Shown here piece by piece: positions 11,829 to 22,099 of a stretch of DNA of 64,000 nt. Numbering within the stretch: position 1 is the first letter of the stretch; every line of letters starts with the position of its first letter. The notes under the pieces are model-generated. The model made no database searches, was not told the origin of the DNA, and saw only the letters and a program-made list of their open reading frames with translations. A program made the translations under genes and the position numbers. This DNA is from Gamarada debralockiae (lineage: Eukaryota > Ascomycota > Leotiomycetes > Helotiales > Hyphodiscaceae): contig NXFV01000342.1 of assembly GCA_002803225.1 (NCBI GenBank), positions 1 through 64,000 of the forward strand. The letters are read 5' to 3'.

Positions 11829-11842
11829 TTCGGTCCCGAACA
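11829..11842. promoter_or_regulatory. Candidate Zn2Cys6 binding site, copy 2
   Basis: Identical 14-mer to the one at 11399, again preceded by a CTCCT-like stretch. It lies about 110 bp before the start codon of the secreted propeller gene and just before a TATA-like element. Confidence 0.4.
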
Positions 11843-11854
11843 CTCTTTCCAGTT

Positions 11855-11862
11855 CTTATAAG
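11855..11862 (+). promoter_or_regulatory. TATA-like element of the propeller gene
   Basis: CTTATAAG lies about 90 bp upstream of ATG 11952, a plausible TATA position for a fungal gene. Confidence 0.35.
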
Positions 11863-11951
11863 ATGGGAAGGATGCTTTGGTCTCGTACACATCATGTCCC
11901 TCATTCCTACCAAACTGTTCATCATCTTGTCAACAAGAAAAGCAGAAGAAA

Positions 11952-13958
11952 ATGCGTCTGTCCATTGTGACTCTGCTTTCACTGGCGGTGGGTCTTGCCC
12001 AGGCCGACTGCCCATATGCTACCTCTTTGACCAAGAAGAGTGCTTGCCCCTACGCACAAAGAGATACTTCTGACGTAATGCCGGGGACCTACACGGCTCG
12101 TTCAACCTCTGCAGACAAGCTGGGTGTTATGTTCATGAACCGAATTGGGCCCTCGAGCTCGGTTTTGTACGTCGCAAATGTGGACGGCAGCAATGAGCGC
12201 CAGCTACTGACCGGAAACAACTCCGTGTTCGAGTACCACGCATCTTTCTCCCCGGATGGAGAGTGGATTACTTTCACCAGTGAGCGAGCCGGGGACGGTC
12301 AGTCTGACATCTACCGTGTTCGCACAAACGGTTCCGAACTGCAGGAACTGGTTGCGACGCCGTCCTTTGAGGATGCCGGTGTGCTGTCCCCAGACGGTAC
12401 GATGCTTGCCTATGTGTCCACGGAGAGCAACTATACGGCCAATATCTGGGTGAAGAACGTCGAGACAGGAGAGGCATCTAACCTGACCAACACAGCCTCA
12501 ACTGCCGGCAACAACGCCAGCCCAGATGGCCATTTCCGCCCCAGTTGGTCACCTGATGGAGAATGGATCGCCTTCTCTTCTGACCGCAACACCAATTGGA
12601 CCGGACATAGCAACGGAACGGGCTGGGAGCATACACAAACACTTTCCATCTACATCATACGACCAAACGGATCCGATTTCCAGCAGGTTGTCACCAAGGA
12701 AGGTTATTCCCTTGGCTCGCCTAAGTGGTCTCCGGACGGTTCACGTATCCTCTTCTATGAAATCACAAGAGAGGGAACGTACAATGCCCACACCACGTCG
12801 GTAAACGATACAGTCTCACAGATTGCTTCTGTTGACGTTGCAACTGGGACCGAATATGTCTACCATACCTCAGGCGATGGAGTCAAAGTTGCTGGGCAGT
12901 GGGTGACATCGAACGTTGTTGGCTACAACATCAAGGGTGGCGACAGCGAAGGCATCAACTACAACTCGTCCAGCTCAAATTACACCGCTGTATTGGGTTC
13001 CATGCGCAATCCATCATGGTCGCCAGACGGCTCAATGGTAGTTTACGAGAAACAGCTCTTTTCGCCCATCCGAGCTATGGAGAAGCCACTCTACAGCTGG
13101 GACAGCGAATTTGAGTACCGCTTCACTGACGTATTCCCAACGCTATCAAAGCAGGGTATGCTCGCTATTACGCAAAAGCAGCTCGGAAATTCGTCTATTG
13201 TGACCATGAACCCTGATGGAACAGACCTGAAGCTTGTTTTTGATGTCTACGCCACTGACCAGATCAATTCTACCTTTGATGCTGAAGGCTTAGCTGGAGC
13301 TTTTCAACCCTCATGGTCATCTGACGGTGAATGGATTACCTTTGGTCTCGGATCTTGGTTCTTCGAGCGTGAGATTTACGGTGGATGGATTTACAGAGCG
13401 ACCTCGAACGGCTCTTTCTACGAGCAGCTCACCTACGGTACACCTGGCGAAGTGAACTCGGGCTTCCCCAGCTTCTCTCCGGACAGTACGCAGGTCGTCT
13501 ACCGCGACTTCGGCGCTGAGCTGGGTCTTGGTCTGCGTATCATGAACCTCACCGACAAGACCATCACCAACCTGACAGACACCTGGGACAACACGCCTGG
13601 CTGGTCCCCAGATGGAGAGAGGATCGTCTTCACGCGCCGGAACAGGCTGGACACAGAGGATCTTTCAGCAACAGACAGCTACGACGTGTATACCATCTTC
13701 CCAAACGGGACAGGTCTGACGCAACTTACCACGAGCGGTGCCAACGACGCACATGCCGTTTGGGCCGCCGATGGCCGCATAATGTACAATAGTGGCATGT
13801 ACGGCTTCCGTGACGAGTCTGCTCTGTATGACAATGCGTTCCAGCCGTATGGCCAGATCATGATCATGAATGTCGATGGCTCGAATAAGACTATGCTTAC
13901 TGACAGCATGTGGGAGGATTCTATGCCGCTCTATGTCTACAACGACGATCTCGAGTGA
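11952..13958 (+). CDS. Secreted TolB/PD40-type beta-propeller protein
   Basis: Single-exon gene for a 668-residue protein. The chosen ATG at 11952 gives a clean secretion signal (MRLSIVTLLSLAVGLAQA, then DCP); upstream in-frame codons would spoil it. The mature protein has a short Cys-containing N-terminus (two CPYA motifs), then at least eight repeats with the WSPDG/FSPDG core of PD40 or TolB-like blades (SFSPDGEWITF, SWSPDGEWIAF, KWSPDGSRILF, SWSPDGSMVVY, GWSPDGERIVF and others). Many N-x-S/T sites fit a glycosylated extracellular protein. No peptidase domain follows, so it is not a DPP/prolyl oligopeptidase. Such propellers usually bind carbohydrate, peptide or protein. A TATA-like box and two CGG palindromes lie upstream. 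The exact function is unknown. Confidence 0.9.
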   Translation: MRLSIVTLLSLAVGLAQADCPYATSLTKKSACPYAQRDTSDVMPGTYTARSTSADKLGVMFMNRIGPSSSVLYVANVDGSNERQLLTGNNSVFEYHASFSPDGEWITFTSERAGDGQSDIYRVRTNGSELQELVATPSFEDAGVLSPDGTMLAYVSTESNYTANIWVKNVETGEASNLTNTASTAGNNASPDGHFRPSWSPDGEWIAFSSDRNTNWTGHSNGTGWEHTQTLSIYIIRPNGSDFQQVVTKEGYSLGSPKWSPDGSRILFYEITREGTYNAHTTSVNDTVSQIASVDVATGTEYVYHTSGDGVKVAGQWVTSNVVGYNIKGGDSEGINYNSSSSNYTAVLGSMRNPSWSPDGSMVVYEKQLFSPIRAMEKPLYSWDSEFEYRFTDVFPTLSKQGMLAITQKQLGNSSIVTMNPDGTDLKLVFDVYATDQINSTFDAEGLAGAFQPSWSSDGEWITFGLGSWFFEREIYGGWIYRATSNGSFYEQLTYGTPGEVNSGFPSFSPDSTQVVYRDFGAELGLGLRIMNLTDKTITNLTDTWDNTPGWSPDGERIVFTRRNRLDTEDLSATDSYDVYTIFPNGTGLTQLTTSGANDAHAVWAADGRIMYNSGMYGFRDESALYDNAFQPYGQIMIMNVDGSNKTMLTDSMWEDSMPLYVYNDDLE

Positions 13959-14244
13959 GAGGATTTCTTTCTTTGATAGTAGCAGATCTCTGATGTATGT
14001 GTTTCATGTCGAGCTTATAGTTCATGTATATATTTATTTCAGGAACCAACATTCCATCCAATCTCTTGAAAAACGGACGATTTAGTGCAGCGTCTCTAAA
14101 CTCGTGCGGATGCTTCATCCCCGCCAGCAGCACTATACTTTTAGAGCTTAGTCATTCTGCTGAGTGATTCTCCCTTCCTGTCTTAATGAAGAACCAAAAT
14201 CGAAGGCTTCTCATCGCAATACTTTTCTGCCGCTTTTCTGTACA

Positions 14245-14773
14245 TCAACCTTCGACGAAGGCGTCTCCTAGAACTTCAAAATGCTGCAAGGGGTCTCCCA
14301 AGAGGAATTCGCTGCTGTCAGTAAAGTGAGACATGACATCCGCTTCGAGATCAAGGGTTTCCGCCTCAATTCGACGGAGCACAAGTGGCGCGTGGTAGTG
14401 TGTCGCCTATCTCTGTACCATGGGGAACGAGAGCTACTGTGCCATCTTCCAAAACGCTCAAACGGCGGTAGTTGAAGATATCATTCGGTTCTCGTTGATA
14501 TTCAGCGAGTGCGAGATGAGCTAAGAGGGACTGCGATTCGAGGAACTGCGAATCGAACTTATATGGATCGGTATTTACAAATCTTTGAGTGCCCTGGTCC
14601 TGTTGTGGTCCTGTTGATTTGGGGGCTACTCCACGTCTGAGTTTGCTCAACATATGTAGCCCAAAAGTATGTGTAAGGCTATGATTCCCTTCCTCAGATG
14701 ACTCCTCAATGTCCTCCATCATAACGCCGGAGTCTGTGGCTGAGCCTTGTCCTCGGAGGAGAGGTCTCGTCAA
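14245..14773 (-). pseudogene. HET (heterokaryon incompatibility) gene, C-terminal relic
   Basis: The upstream part reads to VLEDGTVALVPHGTEIGD, the usual region after a HET domain where the fungal proteins say they pass to a GD..C motif. At about 14385-14395 the frame shifts by one base, and the new frame continues LVLRRIEAETLDLEADVMS and then HFEVLGDAFVEG, the classic HET C-terminal ending (GD.YV.G), with a stop at 14245. The HET domain itself is absent upstream, where stops appear. It is a decayed gene. Confidence 0.6.
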
Positions 14774-16023
14774 GATTGTGAGAGCTGGTAGCCTCTATAC
14801 CGACTGTGATAATGGAGCATATTTCTTCTTCCCATAGGCTTCCCCTTCTGGCCAAAATATTAGAAGCCCACTGACAATCTGTGCAGAGAGACTAAGCAAA
14901 AATCGCTCGAGGAGATTGCGGCTTCCTTCGGCGATAAGGTTGTCTTGCTTACAGAAACCGATGTCGCGGTCGAGAGGTTATATTTCAGAATAAGAGTAGG
15001 ACTCAGCAGTTGGAGGTTGAGGAGAAGTCAGTGGATAATGCTGCGAACTCGGTTTGATTCGGTGCGCGACTCGTACTTACTACGGCCGGGATTCTCATGC
15101 ATATAAGCCTCTTCACAAGCCGGTAGTTGGAAAAAGTCAGACAGCTCCTTACTTCCACTCCAGATAACAACTAGTGAACACACGTGACTACCATCAATTA
15201 CCTTTTTCTCTATTCTGCCTTAGGGGCGAATCGAGGAACTACGAAGAGCGGACGCGTTCCTTCTTCCTGTTTTCAAGACGAGAAATTATGCCGAACACAT
15301 ACAGTTGCGAGGCGCCGTACTGGGGGAGAATGCTTTTCAAAAATCCAATGGTGCTGGCATTTCTAATTTGCGGGCGCATTGGATATTGTGAAACATCCGA
15401 CGAGGCTTTCGAATAGGAGATGCAAAAAATGCCTCTGCTGCCTCCCCTCCGAGAGTGAGTGCACGGTCTATGGAGGAAGAATGTATGGAAGTCATATAGG
15501 AGGAAGTACTCCTAACCTCAAGAACTGACATCCACTACAGCAATAACCTTAACAACTCTCCCCCATCACACCTCAAACCCCCTCGCGGCCCCTTCAGCGC
15601 CGTCTCTTGACAATGGAACCCTGGTTTTCATTGTCTGCGGCATCACAGCTGCGCTTATGACAGCTTTCAATCTGTGGCAGAACCGATATTATTTTCGGGG
15701 CGTGAGGAAGGATGTTGGTATTGAAGTGGAAGATTCATTTGCGAAGGTTAAGGTGATGCTGGGGTTGTGTTGGAGATTGAAGAATGCTGGTGTCGGGGTT
15801 TTTATAGCGAGGGTGCAATTCAGATGGGACTGTCAATCACTGGCGATACTTCGACAGTGAGAAATCAGTCATCAACTTCAATAAGAGATACTGTCAGAAC
15901 TTCCTAGTCTTTAATCTTTTCCATCTTGGAAACCTTTCACAGGCTCCACTTGGACAAGGAACTCTTGGTTTAATTTTGGAGAATCACGATTTCATATGCA
16001 AACTTACATTCAGTCCGTCCTCC
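14774..16023. other. Intergenic with weak ORFs
   Basis: A plus-strand stretch at about 15600-15860 reads GTLVFIVCGITAALMTAF then YYFRGVRKDVGIEVEDSFAK, which resembles a membrane-anchored fungal protein, but no complete gene could be built. Another open stretch at 15230-15370 is not recognised. Either could be a remnant. Confidence 0.3.
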
Positions 16024-17082
16024 TTATGAAGGCAAATTGCCCCCTAAATCATCAACCCACCTCAACCGTCCTTCCCCAAAGATCTCTCCTCCAACACCCA
16101 TATCCTTTCCCCCATCCAACAGTACCGTTCGAACAATAATTTGCTCGCCCATGACTTCTTGGTGATGATACACATGACTAGTGCAAGTGCCGCAGTGGTA
16201 GCAGTGGACTTTCTTGCCTTTTCCATGTCAGCTCAATTCCCATCTCTCATTACGCCATGCTCCAAGCCCGTAATTTGTAGAGGTGAATTTACCAGATGCG
16301 CCGGTGTAAGTGTAATCCTTCAACTTATCTTGTCCTGATAGGATTTTGAGATCATCCTGTTTCGAGAGAGTTAGTCTTCTAGAGTGAAAGGGGAGGGAGG
16401 GGACTAGAGACCTTTGAGATGATAGCATTCAACGAATATGGTCCTCCACCAAGTTTCTTACATGTATCGCAATGACAAAGCACATGCTCCGCTTCCTTCA
16501 ACTTCGCTGTCCAGGTGATACTGCCGCAATGGCAACTCCCCTTGTAGAGTTTGGACTCTCTGGGTGCGGGTGGTGAGGGGCCGAAGAGGATGCCATTGTG
16601 GATATCTGAATGATTGCCTCAGTAATTTATTTTACCTCCCTTTCTCTCTCCGAGTCTTTATAGAGACATTGAGAGAGGGTTTTTTGACTTATTTTAAGCG
16701 ATGGGGCGAGGAGGAAGTTCTACTCACCAACGACAACAGAGTCTTCGACAAGAGACTTTGCGGCAGCCGAGAAAGCCAAATGCACAGGATCTTCCGTTAA
16801 ATAATAATCCAAATCTTCCTGACATCTAAACTCCAGTACGAAACCATGCGTCATTCCCTTCGAATAATTCTCCCAGGACATATTCCTGCCCGCTTTCATG
16901 GAGAGCATGTAAGGTTTCCCAGTTGACGGATGTAGACATTTGGAGGGGAGGGCGAGGAAGGTTTCGAAATGAGATTGCAAGTCTGTCCAGGTTATTGAGG
17001 GGGAGTATTTGAAGAGTACTATGTGCGTTATTGGTATTTGGTTTTGTGTCGAGACACTGCTCGTAGGTGTGATGTCGCCCAT
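16024..17082 (-). CDS. Dabb-GFA fusion protein
   Basis: Four exons: 17082-16728, 16605-16412, 16356-16293 and 16217-16024 (introns 122, 55 and 75 bp, all in phase), giving 268 residues. Residues about 15-118 form a stress-responsive Dabb domain (dimeric alpha/beta barrel): ITHIVLFKYSPSITW, then MSWENYSKGMTHGFVLEF. The first intron joins phase 1 exactly at the end of that domain. It leads into a GFA/CENP-V zinc domain with CHC (GSCHCGS), CHCDTCKKLGG and HCYHCGTC, the usual zinc ligands, plus VYHHQEVMGEQIIVRT. GFA proteins are glutathione-dependent formaldehyde-activating-enzyme relatives. Dabb proteins are usually separate small proteins. If the first intron were not spliced, the Dabb part would end a few codons later, so a Dabb-only isoform is possible. 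Cytosolic; substrate unknown. Confidence 0.85.
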
Positions 17083-17918
17083 GTCGATGGTTAGCGGACC
17101 GGATGAAAAAAGAGGGGACTTTGGGGTGCAAAAATAGGGAACGTTTGGGAAGTCAAATGAGGGATACTTTTTGTATATATTCGCGGAAGATAATCGACAA
17201 GAAAGAAAAATAAGATTGCATCCAAGTAGAGCAATGTTTGAAGGAAGGACGGTTGGAATTTCCTGTTTTGGAGGAGATGAGGAAAATTGCCGTTTTGAGC
17301 GGGTGCCGCGAAAATGAAAATGCGGAGAAGCCCTAAGCCAGGCCTTCTATTTGAAGCCAATAGAAAGCTTTATTGCTGCATCGGAAGATGGTCCGTAGCC
17401 AGATCACTTATGCATAAGAAGGGGTGAGAAGGGATTTGATTCGCTTCTTTCGAAGAATTTGTGCAGTACAGTAGTGAGAGGGGTGATGTAACCCGAAACT
17501 TCCGAAGACGGCTCCATTTGGATGCTTCTGGGCCAAGTGGTGGCGGCGGCCCCGTTGCATATCACATAAAGTACTGCCCTGTAAGACCAAGTTATACAAG
17601 AAAGATGCCATAGTACAGAAGAAACGACAACTCTTATTGTGGTATCTAAAACGAATGATCTGCCCAGTCTATCGGAACCATCTCTCGGAACCCTCTGTCT
17701 GTCTAACAAGTGTCTATCCAGCAAAATCTCGTCAAGAATACAAGAGAGAAAAGCAAACTCCGGAAGAACGCCAAATCCGTCTATACAATCTACTCTTTGT
17801 CTAGTAATTAGAGCTTGTATGTGGGGATATCCAACTGGCTCTAAGGCCAAAAACGCAACACTCTGGTATGAGGGGAAGCTCCCCGAAATCGAGGATCCGA
17901 GGAATGTAAGGCCGATGT
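17083..17918. other. Intergenic between the Dabb-GFA and desaturase genes
   Basis: No gene recognised. ORFs of up to 148 codons on the minus strand (17404-17850) resemble no known family and probably lie in the 3' UTR of the desaturase gene and the upstream region of the Dabb-GFA gene. Confidence 0.45.
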
Positions 17919-19422
17919 CTAGCCATCTGCCAGCAGTGGCAAGTTCGCGCGAAGTTGTGCGGATTGAGACAATCTACGACGAGCGTCGAGATTGCGCGAA
18001 GACGACATAGCTGTGGCCATAGAGCTGATGGGCTTAACCTCCTCCTTCTCCTCTTCCTTCACCTCCAAAACCTTGCCTCTAGTGAGGTCTCTCGGTTTCG
18101 CCTGTCCAGGCCTGTTGTACAAATTGCGGAAGAAGTACACGCCGCTTCCCTCTTGGCCTTCAGTCTCCTCCACAAACTTGCAAGTGCGTTGATTCTTCCA
18201 GAACGCGGTCCAGAAACTCGTCTTTGTGTCCGCCTTGTAGTGTTGTCCCATAACCTTCTTAATATGGATAGAAGCTTCGCCCGCGTGATAAAAGGGGATG
18301 GTGGACACGAGGTGGTGGCAGACGTGTGTGCCGATGATGTCGTGGAAGAGGTGCGTGTCGATGAAGCCGAGGTCGCGGTCGATGGTGGCTGTGGCTCCGC
18401 GGGCAAAGGTCCAGGTTTTGTTGTTGTAGTGGGGCATGGATGCGTCGGTGTGTTGGAGGAAAGTGATTGCGACTGCAGAGAAGGTCAGTTCTCGTTAAAA
18501 ATAGAGACCAGAAATAGGAGAGGAAAGGAGACTCACCAATCCAGTTGTTGACCCACAACCACGGAACTCCCCAAAGAACGATAACATTCCAGCTTCCAAA
18601 TACCTGTCCAGCCAAAACCAACGCTCCGATCATAGCAGCAACTCCAAAATCGCTCAATAAGATCAGGCCCAGCTCAGACTTCTTATAGAACACGCTGTCC
18701 TCTCCGAAGTAAAAGTGTGTGATCTTCAGTCCCTTGGCTCCACCATATCCCTGTCCGGTCAAGTTGAACAGGAGGTATCCGGGCCACCCAAACAGCTGGT
18801 GCACGATGCAATGCCAGAGAGACACAATTGGGGAATCTTCTGCCAGCTCTGCAAACTCGATCATATTTGTTTGAGCCTTAGCACCAAAGTTGCGCTTCAA
18901 CCACGACTCGCGGGAATGAGGAACGAAGGCAGTATCCTTATCGATGTTGCCAGTCGCTTTGTGGTGCTGGGAGTGGGACAGACGCCACGAGTGGAATGGC
19001 ACGAGGAGGAAAGAATGCATGATCAAGCCCATTGTCCAGTTCAATTTCTTCGATTTCGAGAATGCGCCGTGTCCGCACTCATGTGCGAGAATCCAAATGC
19101 CGGTGAAGACGAAGCCCTGAACTGTCGTGTAGGCAGCCCATGCGAGGAATCGGAGGTAGGGGTTAGGGAGGAGAGGGATGTATGTGGTCGCGAGGTAGAT
19201 GAGGACGGAGGTGTAGAAGAAGTCTCGCACGACGTATGCCATGGAGCGGAGAGTCGAAGGCTTGAAGCAGTGTGCCGGGATGGCATCGTGGATTTCCTTC
19301 ATGGTGAAGGTGGGTAATTCGAACACATCGCCGTTCAGATCGATATGTTGGGGTTTTGCGGTCTGGGGTGCCATCTTTGCTGGCGCAGGAGATGAAGCTC
19401 CAGATCTCGTTATTGGAGCCAT
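17919..19422 (-). CDS. Delta-12 (oleate) fatty-acid desaturase
   Basis: Membrane di-iron desaturase converting oleoyl to linoleoyl chains in the ER. Two exons, 19422-18537 and 18472-17919, with a 64-bp intron, giving 479 residues. All three histidine boxes are present: HECGH at about residues 114-118, HSQHH at about 150-154, and HVCHH in the second exon (IIGTHVCHHLVS). Hydrophobic segments surround them, for example the one ending FVFTGIWILAHE. The N-terminus has the family phrase FTMKEIHDAIPAHCF, and the C-terminal region FYHAGEASIHIKKVMGQHY matches fungal FAD2 enzymes. The start at 19422 is the first ATG of the frame. A long, Glu/Lys- then Ser/Arg-rich tail follows the desaturase domain. 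Omega-3 desaturase is the alternative, but delta-12 fits the N-terminus better. Confidence 0.93.
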
Positions 19423-20861
19423 TTTCCTTTCTTTCTCCAAAATCTATCTTTCAAAACAAATCTTCCAATGGGAGAGAATCGAAAAAGAAGGGAAGAAATA
19501 TGGGAAAGAAGGGGGAAAGGAGACGACTTATGTTTTCCTCAGTCCAAACTAATCCTCGGCGCAACTCATAAATTTCCTCAACCCTTTTTGGCACACGGGC
19601 CACATTATGGTCAGCTACCATGGGTTCGGTGCGTCTAGCTGGACTCGTTAAATGCAATTGAGACGTTGGCTCCTTGTCAAGGGGAGAATTGAAACGGCTG
19701 TACATCTGGCGTATGTGTTATCTTGTGCTAGCAAGCATTAGTTTTTGCGCGTGTTTGTTAGTAATTTAGTCCAGACGATTTCTCCTGGTGCAATTGCTGG
19801 CGGAGGGACAGATTTGGCTGTTATCTTTCAGCTGCTGTCTTAGATAGAGACGGCACGTATCGCAATCGAATTGTGAAGAGACGTGTGCTGAAAGTGATGT
19901 GTGGGAGCTGCTCACATGTGAAATTGGCGTGTGGGAAATTTTCGTGCGTCTGCATGAAGGGTCCACACTAAATCAAATTTAGCAAAGTCACGACTCGGTG
20001 AGGGCTGAGATTGGTTCGGGTACTAAATGAGCTAAAATCCAATGCCCGTCAAAACCCCTGAAAGTCGAAAACTTCATTCCCAATTTATCGTGACGGGGAG
20101 CCGGAACATCGAGAGATCACGTCGTACAAATACAAGGTGCATGCGACTTACGATATCGTTTGTTTATTTGGTATCTTTTTCCAAATCTTTGATGTTGCAG
20201 AGATAGTCGGGATGTTCGGGGCAACATAGATTAGTACTCGCGTGAACAGCGGTGAGCGTTCTACTGACTCAGCAAGCTTTTGCTCCAAGTCAACAATGAT
20301 TTTCTGTCAATGCTGTCCGTATATTGTTCGTCATAAGCTTCCGTTCTTTCGTTCAGCTGAATTGATATATTGTCATGTCTCAACTCAGTTGTCCTGGACC
20401 GAGCTAGTGAGGTTTGCGTCAGATTTTAGACAAAGGCGAATTCGTATATGCTCATCTGGTAGCTGATCAAAATGGGAGGTAAAAGCTCAACTGAAAACCG
20501 TCACGGAATTTTTGATAAGTCGTGATTTGGTCTCCAGTGAGTTGACTCTGGCCGTGAAAGATAAATGTTGTTCTTGTTTCTTTGGGACATGGATTGCTGA
20601 AGTTGCATGATGCTTTCATTTGCTCCTATGCATTCAAACAAGCGGAAGGACTTCCGTATCCAAGTGGAGCTACTCTTAAGTGGAATCTTCTCATGTCTTT
20701 CTTATTTTGTGGACGGGAGAAGGGGGAAGGGGAGGGCTGCACTGCTTTGCTTTCCTATGTTTGTCACGTGATCAACCCGCATCTCCAATCAAGATTCGTT
20801 TGCCGGCGACCTTTTTTTAAGTGTGGGGGTGAACAGTTGGATTTCTTTCTCTGTCTCGTTC
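19423..20861. other. Intergenic upstream of the desaturase gene
   Basis: No gene recognised. The pyrimidine-rich (minus strand) segment at 19423-19530 lies directly before the desaturase start and probably holds its leader. The rest is unremarkable. Confidence 0.45.
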
Positions 20862-21430
20862 TTAATACATGCCCCCTTTTCGCCATGAACGCAATTTATC
20901 CATCAATGAAGGCTCAGCTCTGGCACCAGCAAGTATGAGAGCCTGGCGAAACTTGGCTGCTTGACTCGGTACCCATATCATGAACGTATTGTCCACGATG
21001 GACAAAGCAGTCAATCTTCGACTACCCTCCCGCAGATACGTATTAGGATTGGCACCATATTGCACGAACAGCTCAGCAATATCCAAGAGCCGGAAAATGG
21101 TCGCTTCATCGCTCATAGCCTCGGTTGACGTGGCTCCCGAGCTTCCCGGCCTCGGGTTTCCTTGTAAAGAAAGCTTCATGTTCCAGGTGAGGTCTAGTAT
21201 TTTTTTTCCCCAGGGCGACATTCCTTTCAAAAGAGCTGTTCTGTTGTTTGGTCTTGCGCCGTTTTGTAAGACTGGCGATACTAGCTGAGGACTGATGGAG
21301 AGCTTTCCTACTACAGGGTGTATGGTGTAGCCGAGCAGTGGTTCAACTAGCTTGCTTCTCTCTGCGGGGCTAGCTTCTTGTAACTTCTGTTGTATATAAA
21401 AGCCAAGGCCAAACTGAACCGCCAAGATAA
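20862..21430 (-). pseudogene. Ankyrin/NACHT-type protein, C-terminal relic
   Basis: An open frame of about 187 codons begins after an in-frame TAG, with LLILAVQFGLGFYIQQKL. That is the typical start of the ankyrin-like C-terminal region of fungal NACHT/STAND proteins. It continues with short ankyrin-like units (LQNGARPNNRTALLKG; AELFVQYGANPNTYLREG). The NACHT and N-terminal parts were not found upstream, where there is a T-run and stops. I infer a truncated remnant of an NLR-like gene; a small stand-alone ankyrin protein is the alternative. Confidence 0.5.
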
Positions 21431-22099
21431 GAAGCTATCCTTGGAGGTCTCCAAGTTTCGGTACCCCGGTCGATTTAGACCTCTTGGAAGCAGTGGTTTT
21501 GGCGGTTTTTTTTTTTTTAGCCTTTCTAGCGGCTATATTGACAGTTTGAATAGCTCTAATTTTACAAGTTCACATATAATTAATAATTTGGGGAGGGGCG
21601 TTATAGGATTTTCTTTAGAGTTTACAAAGTCACACTTTTTTTTGTCCCCAGCAAAAAGCGGTATATCGGTCAAATTGGCGAGGAAAGACGCTTCTATCGC
21701 ATATCAGTGTATTAAACTACGGCCATTCTTGCTTCTGAACGCACGTTCTCCCCTTCTCAGGCCGCCCCTGTTTGCGATGCTTGGCTCTATGGCTTACTAT
21801 ACCAGCTTATTTTGGCAGTTGGTGTTTCGAAATGGGTGGGTCTGGTCAGTGCAATTAAATCAGGTACGTAGAACACTAACACAGTTGACCAGGTTCGTAT
21901 TTTCATCATGAAGAGATGCAATTCACGGTCACATCCTATGCTACTACCAAGGTCACCTCAGCAAGAGTAGAAGGCGGGGAAACCCAGTCATCCTAGTATA
22001 GCAGGCCTACTCATAGAACCCAGACCAGGTCCCCAAGAGACGCTAACAAATCTTGAGAAATTTGCCGCTGAACCATCCCATCGATTCGTGATGCACAGA
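21431..22099. other. Intergenic, no gene recognised
   Basis: Contains T-rich runs (about 21509-21519 and 21635-21645) and no recognisable coding region. It separates the ankyrin relic from the CorA-like gene. Confidence 0.4.

Larger units (their letters stand above)
11091..11854. other. Upstream region of the secreted propeller gene
   Basis: No convincing gene. The region holds two copies of a CGG-N2-CCG palindrome (listed separately) and runs into the promoter of the gene starting at 11952. Confidence 0.4.

Noticed and set aside
11469..11861. 130-codon plus-strand ORF before the propeller gene
   Set aside because: Overlaps the promoter and a TATA-like element, with no recognisable protein features.
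17404..17850. 148-codon minus-strand ORF downstream of the desaturase
   Set aside because: No domain or homologue pattern, and it lies between the desaturase stop and the next gene; it reads like chance or UTR.
18715..19317. 200-codon plus-strand ORF antisense to the desaturase
   Set aside because: Mirror of a strongly conserved desaturase exon; no family of its own.
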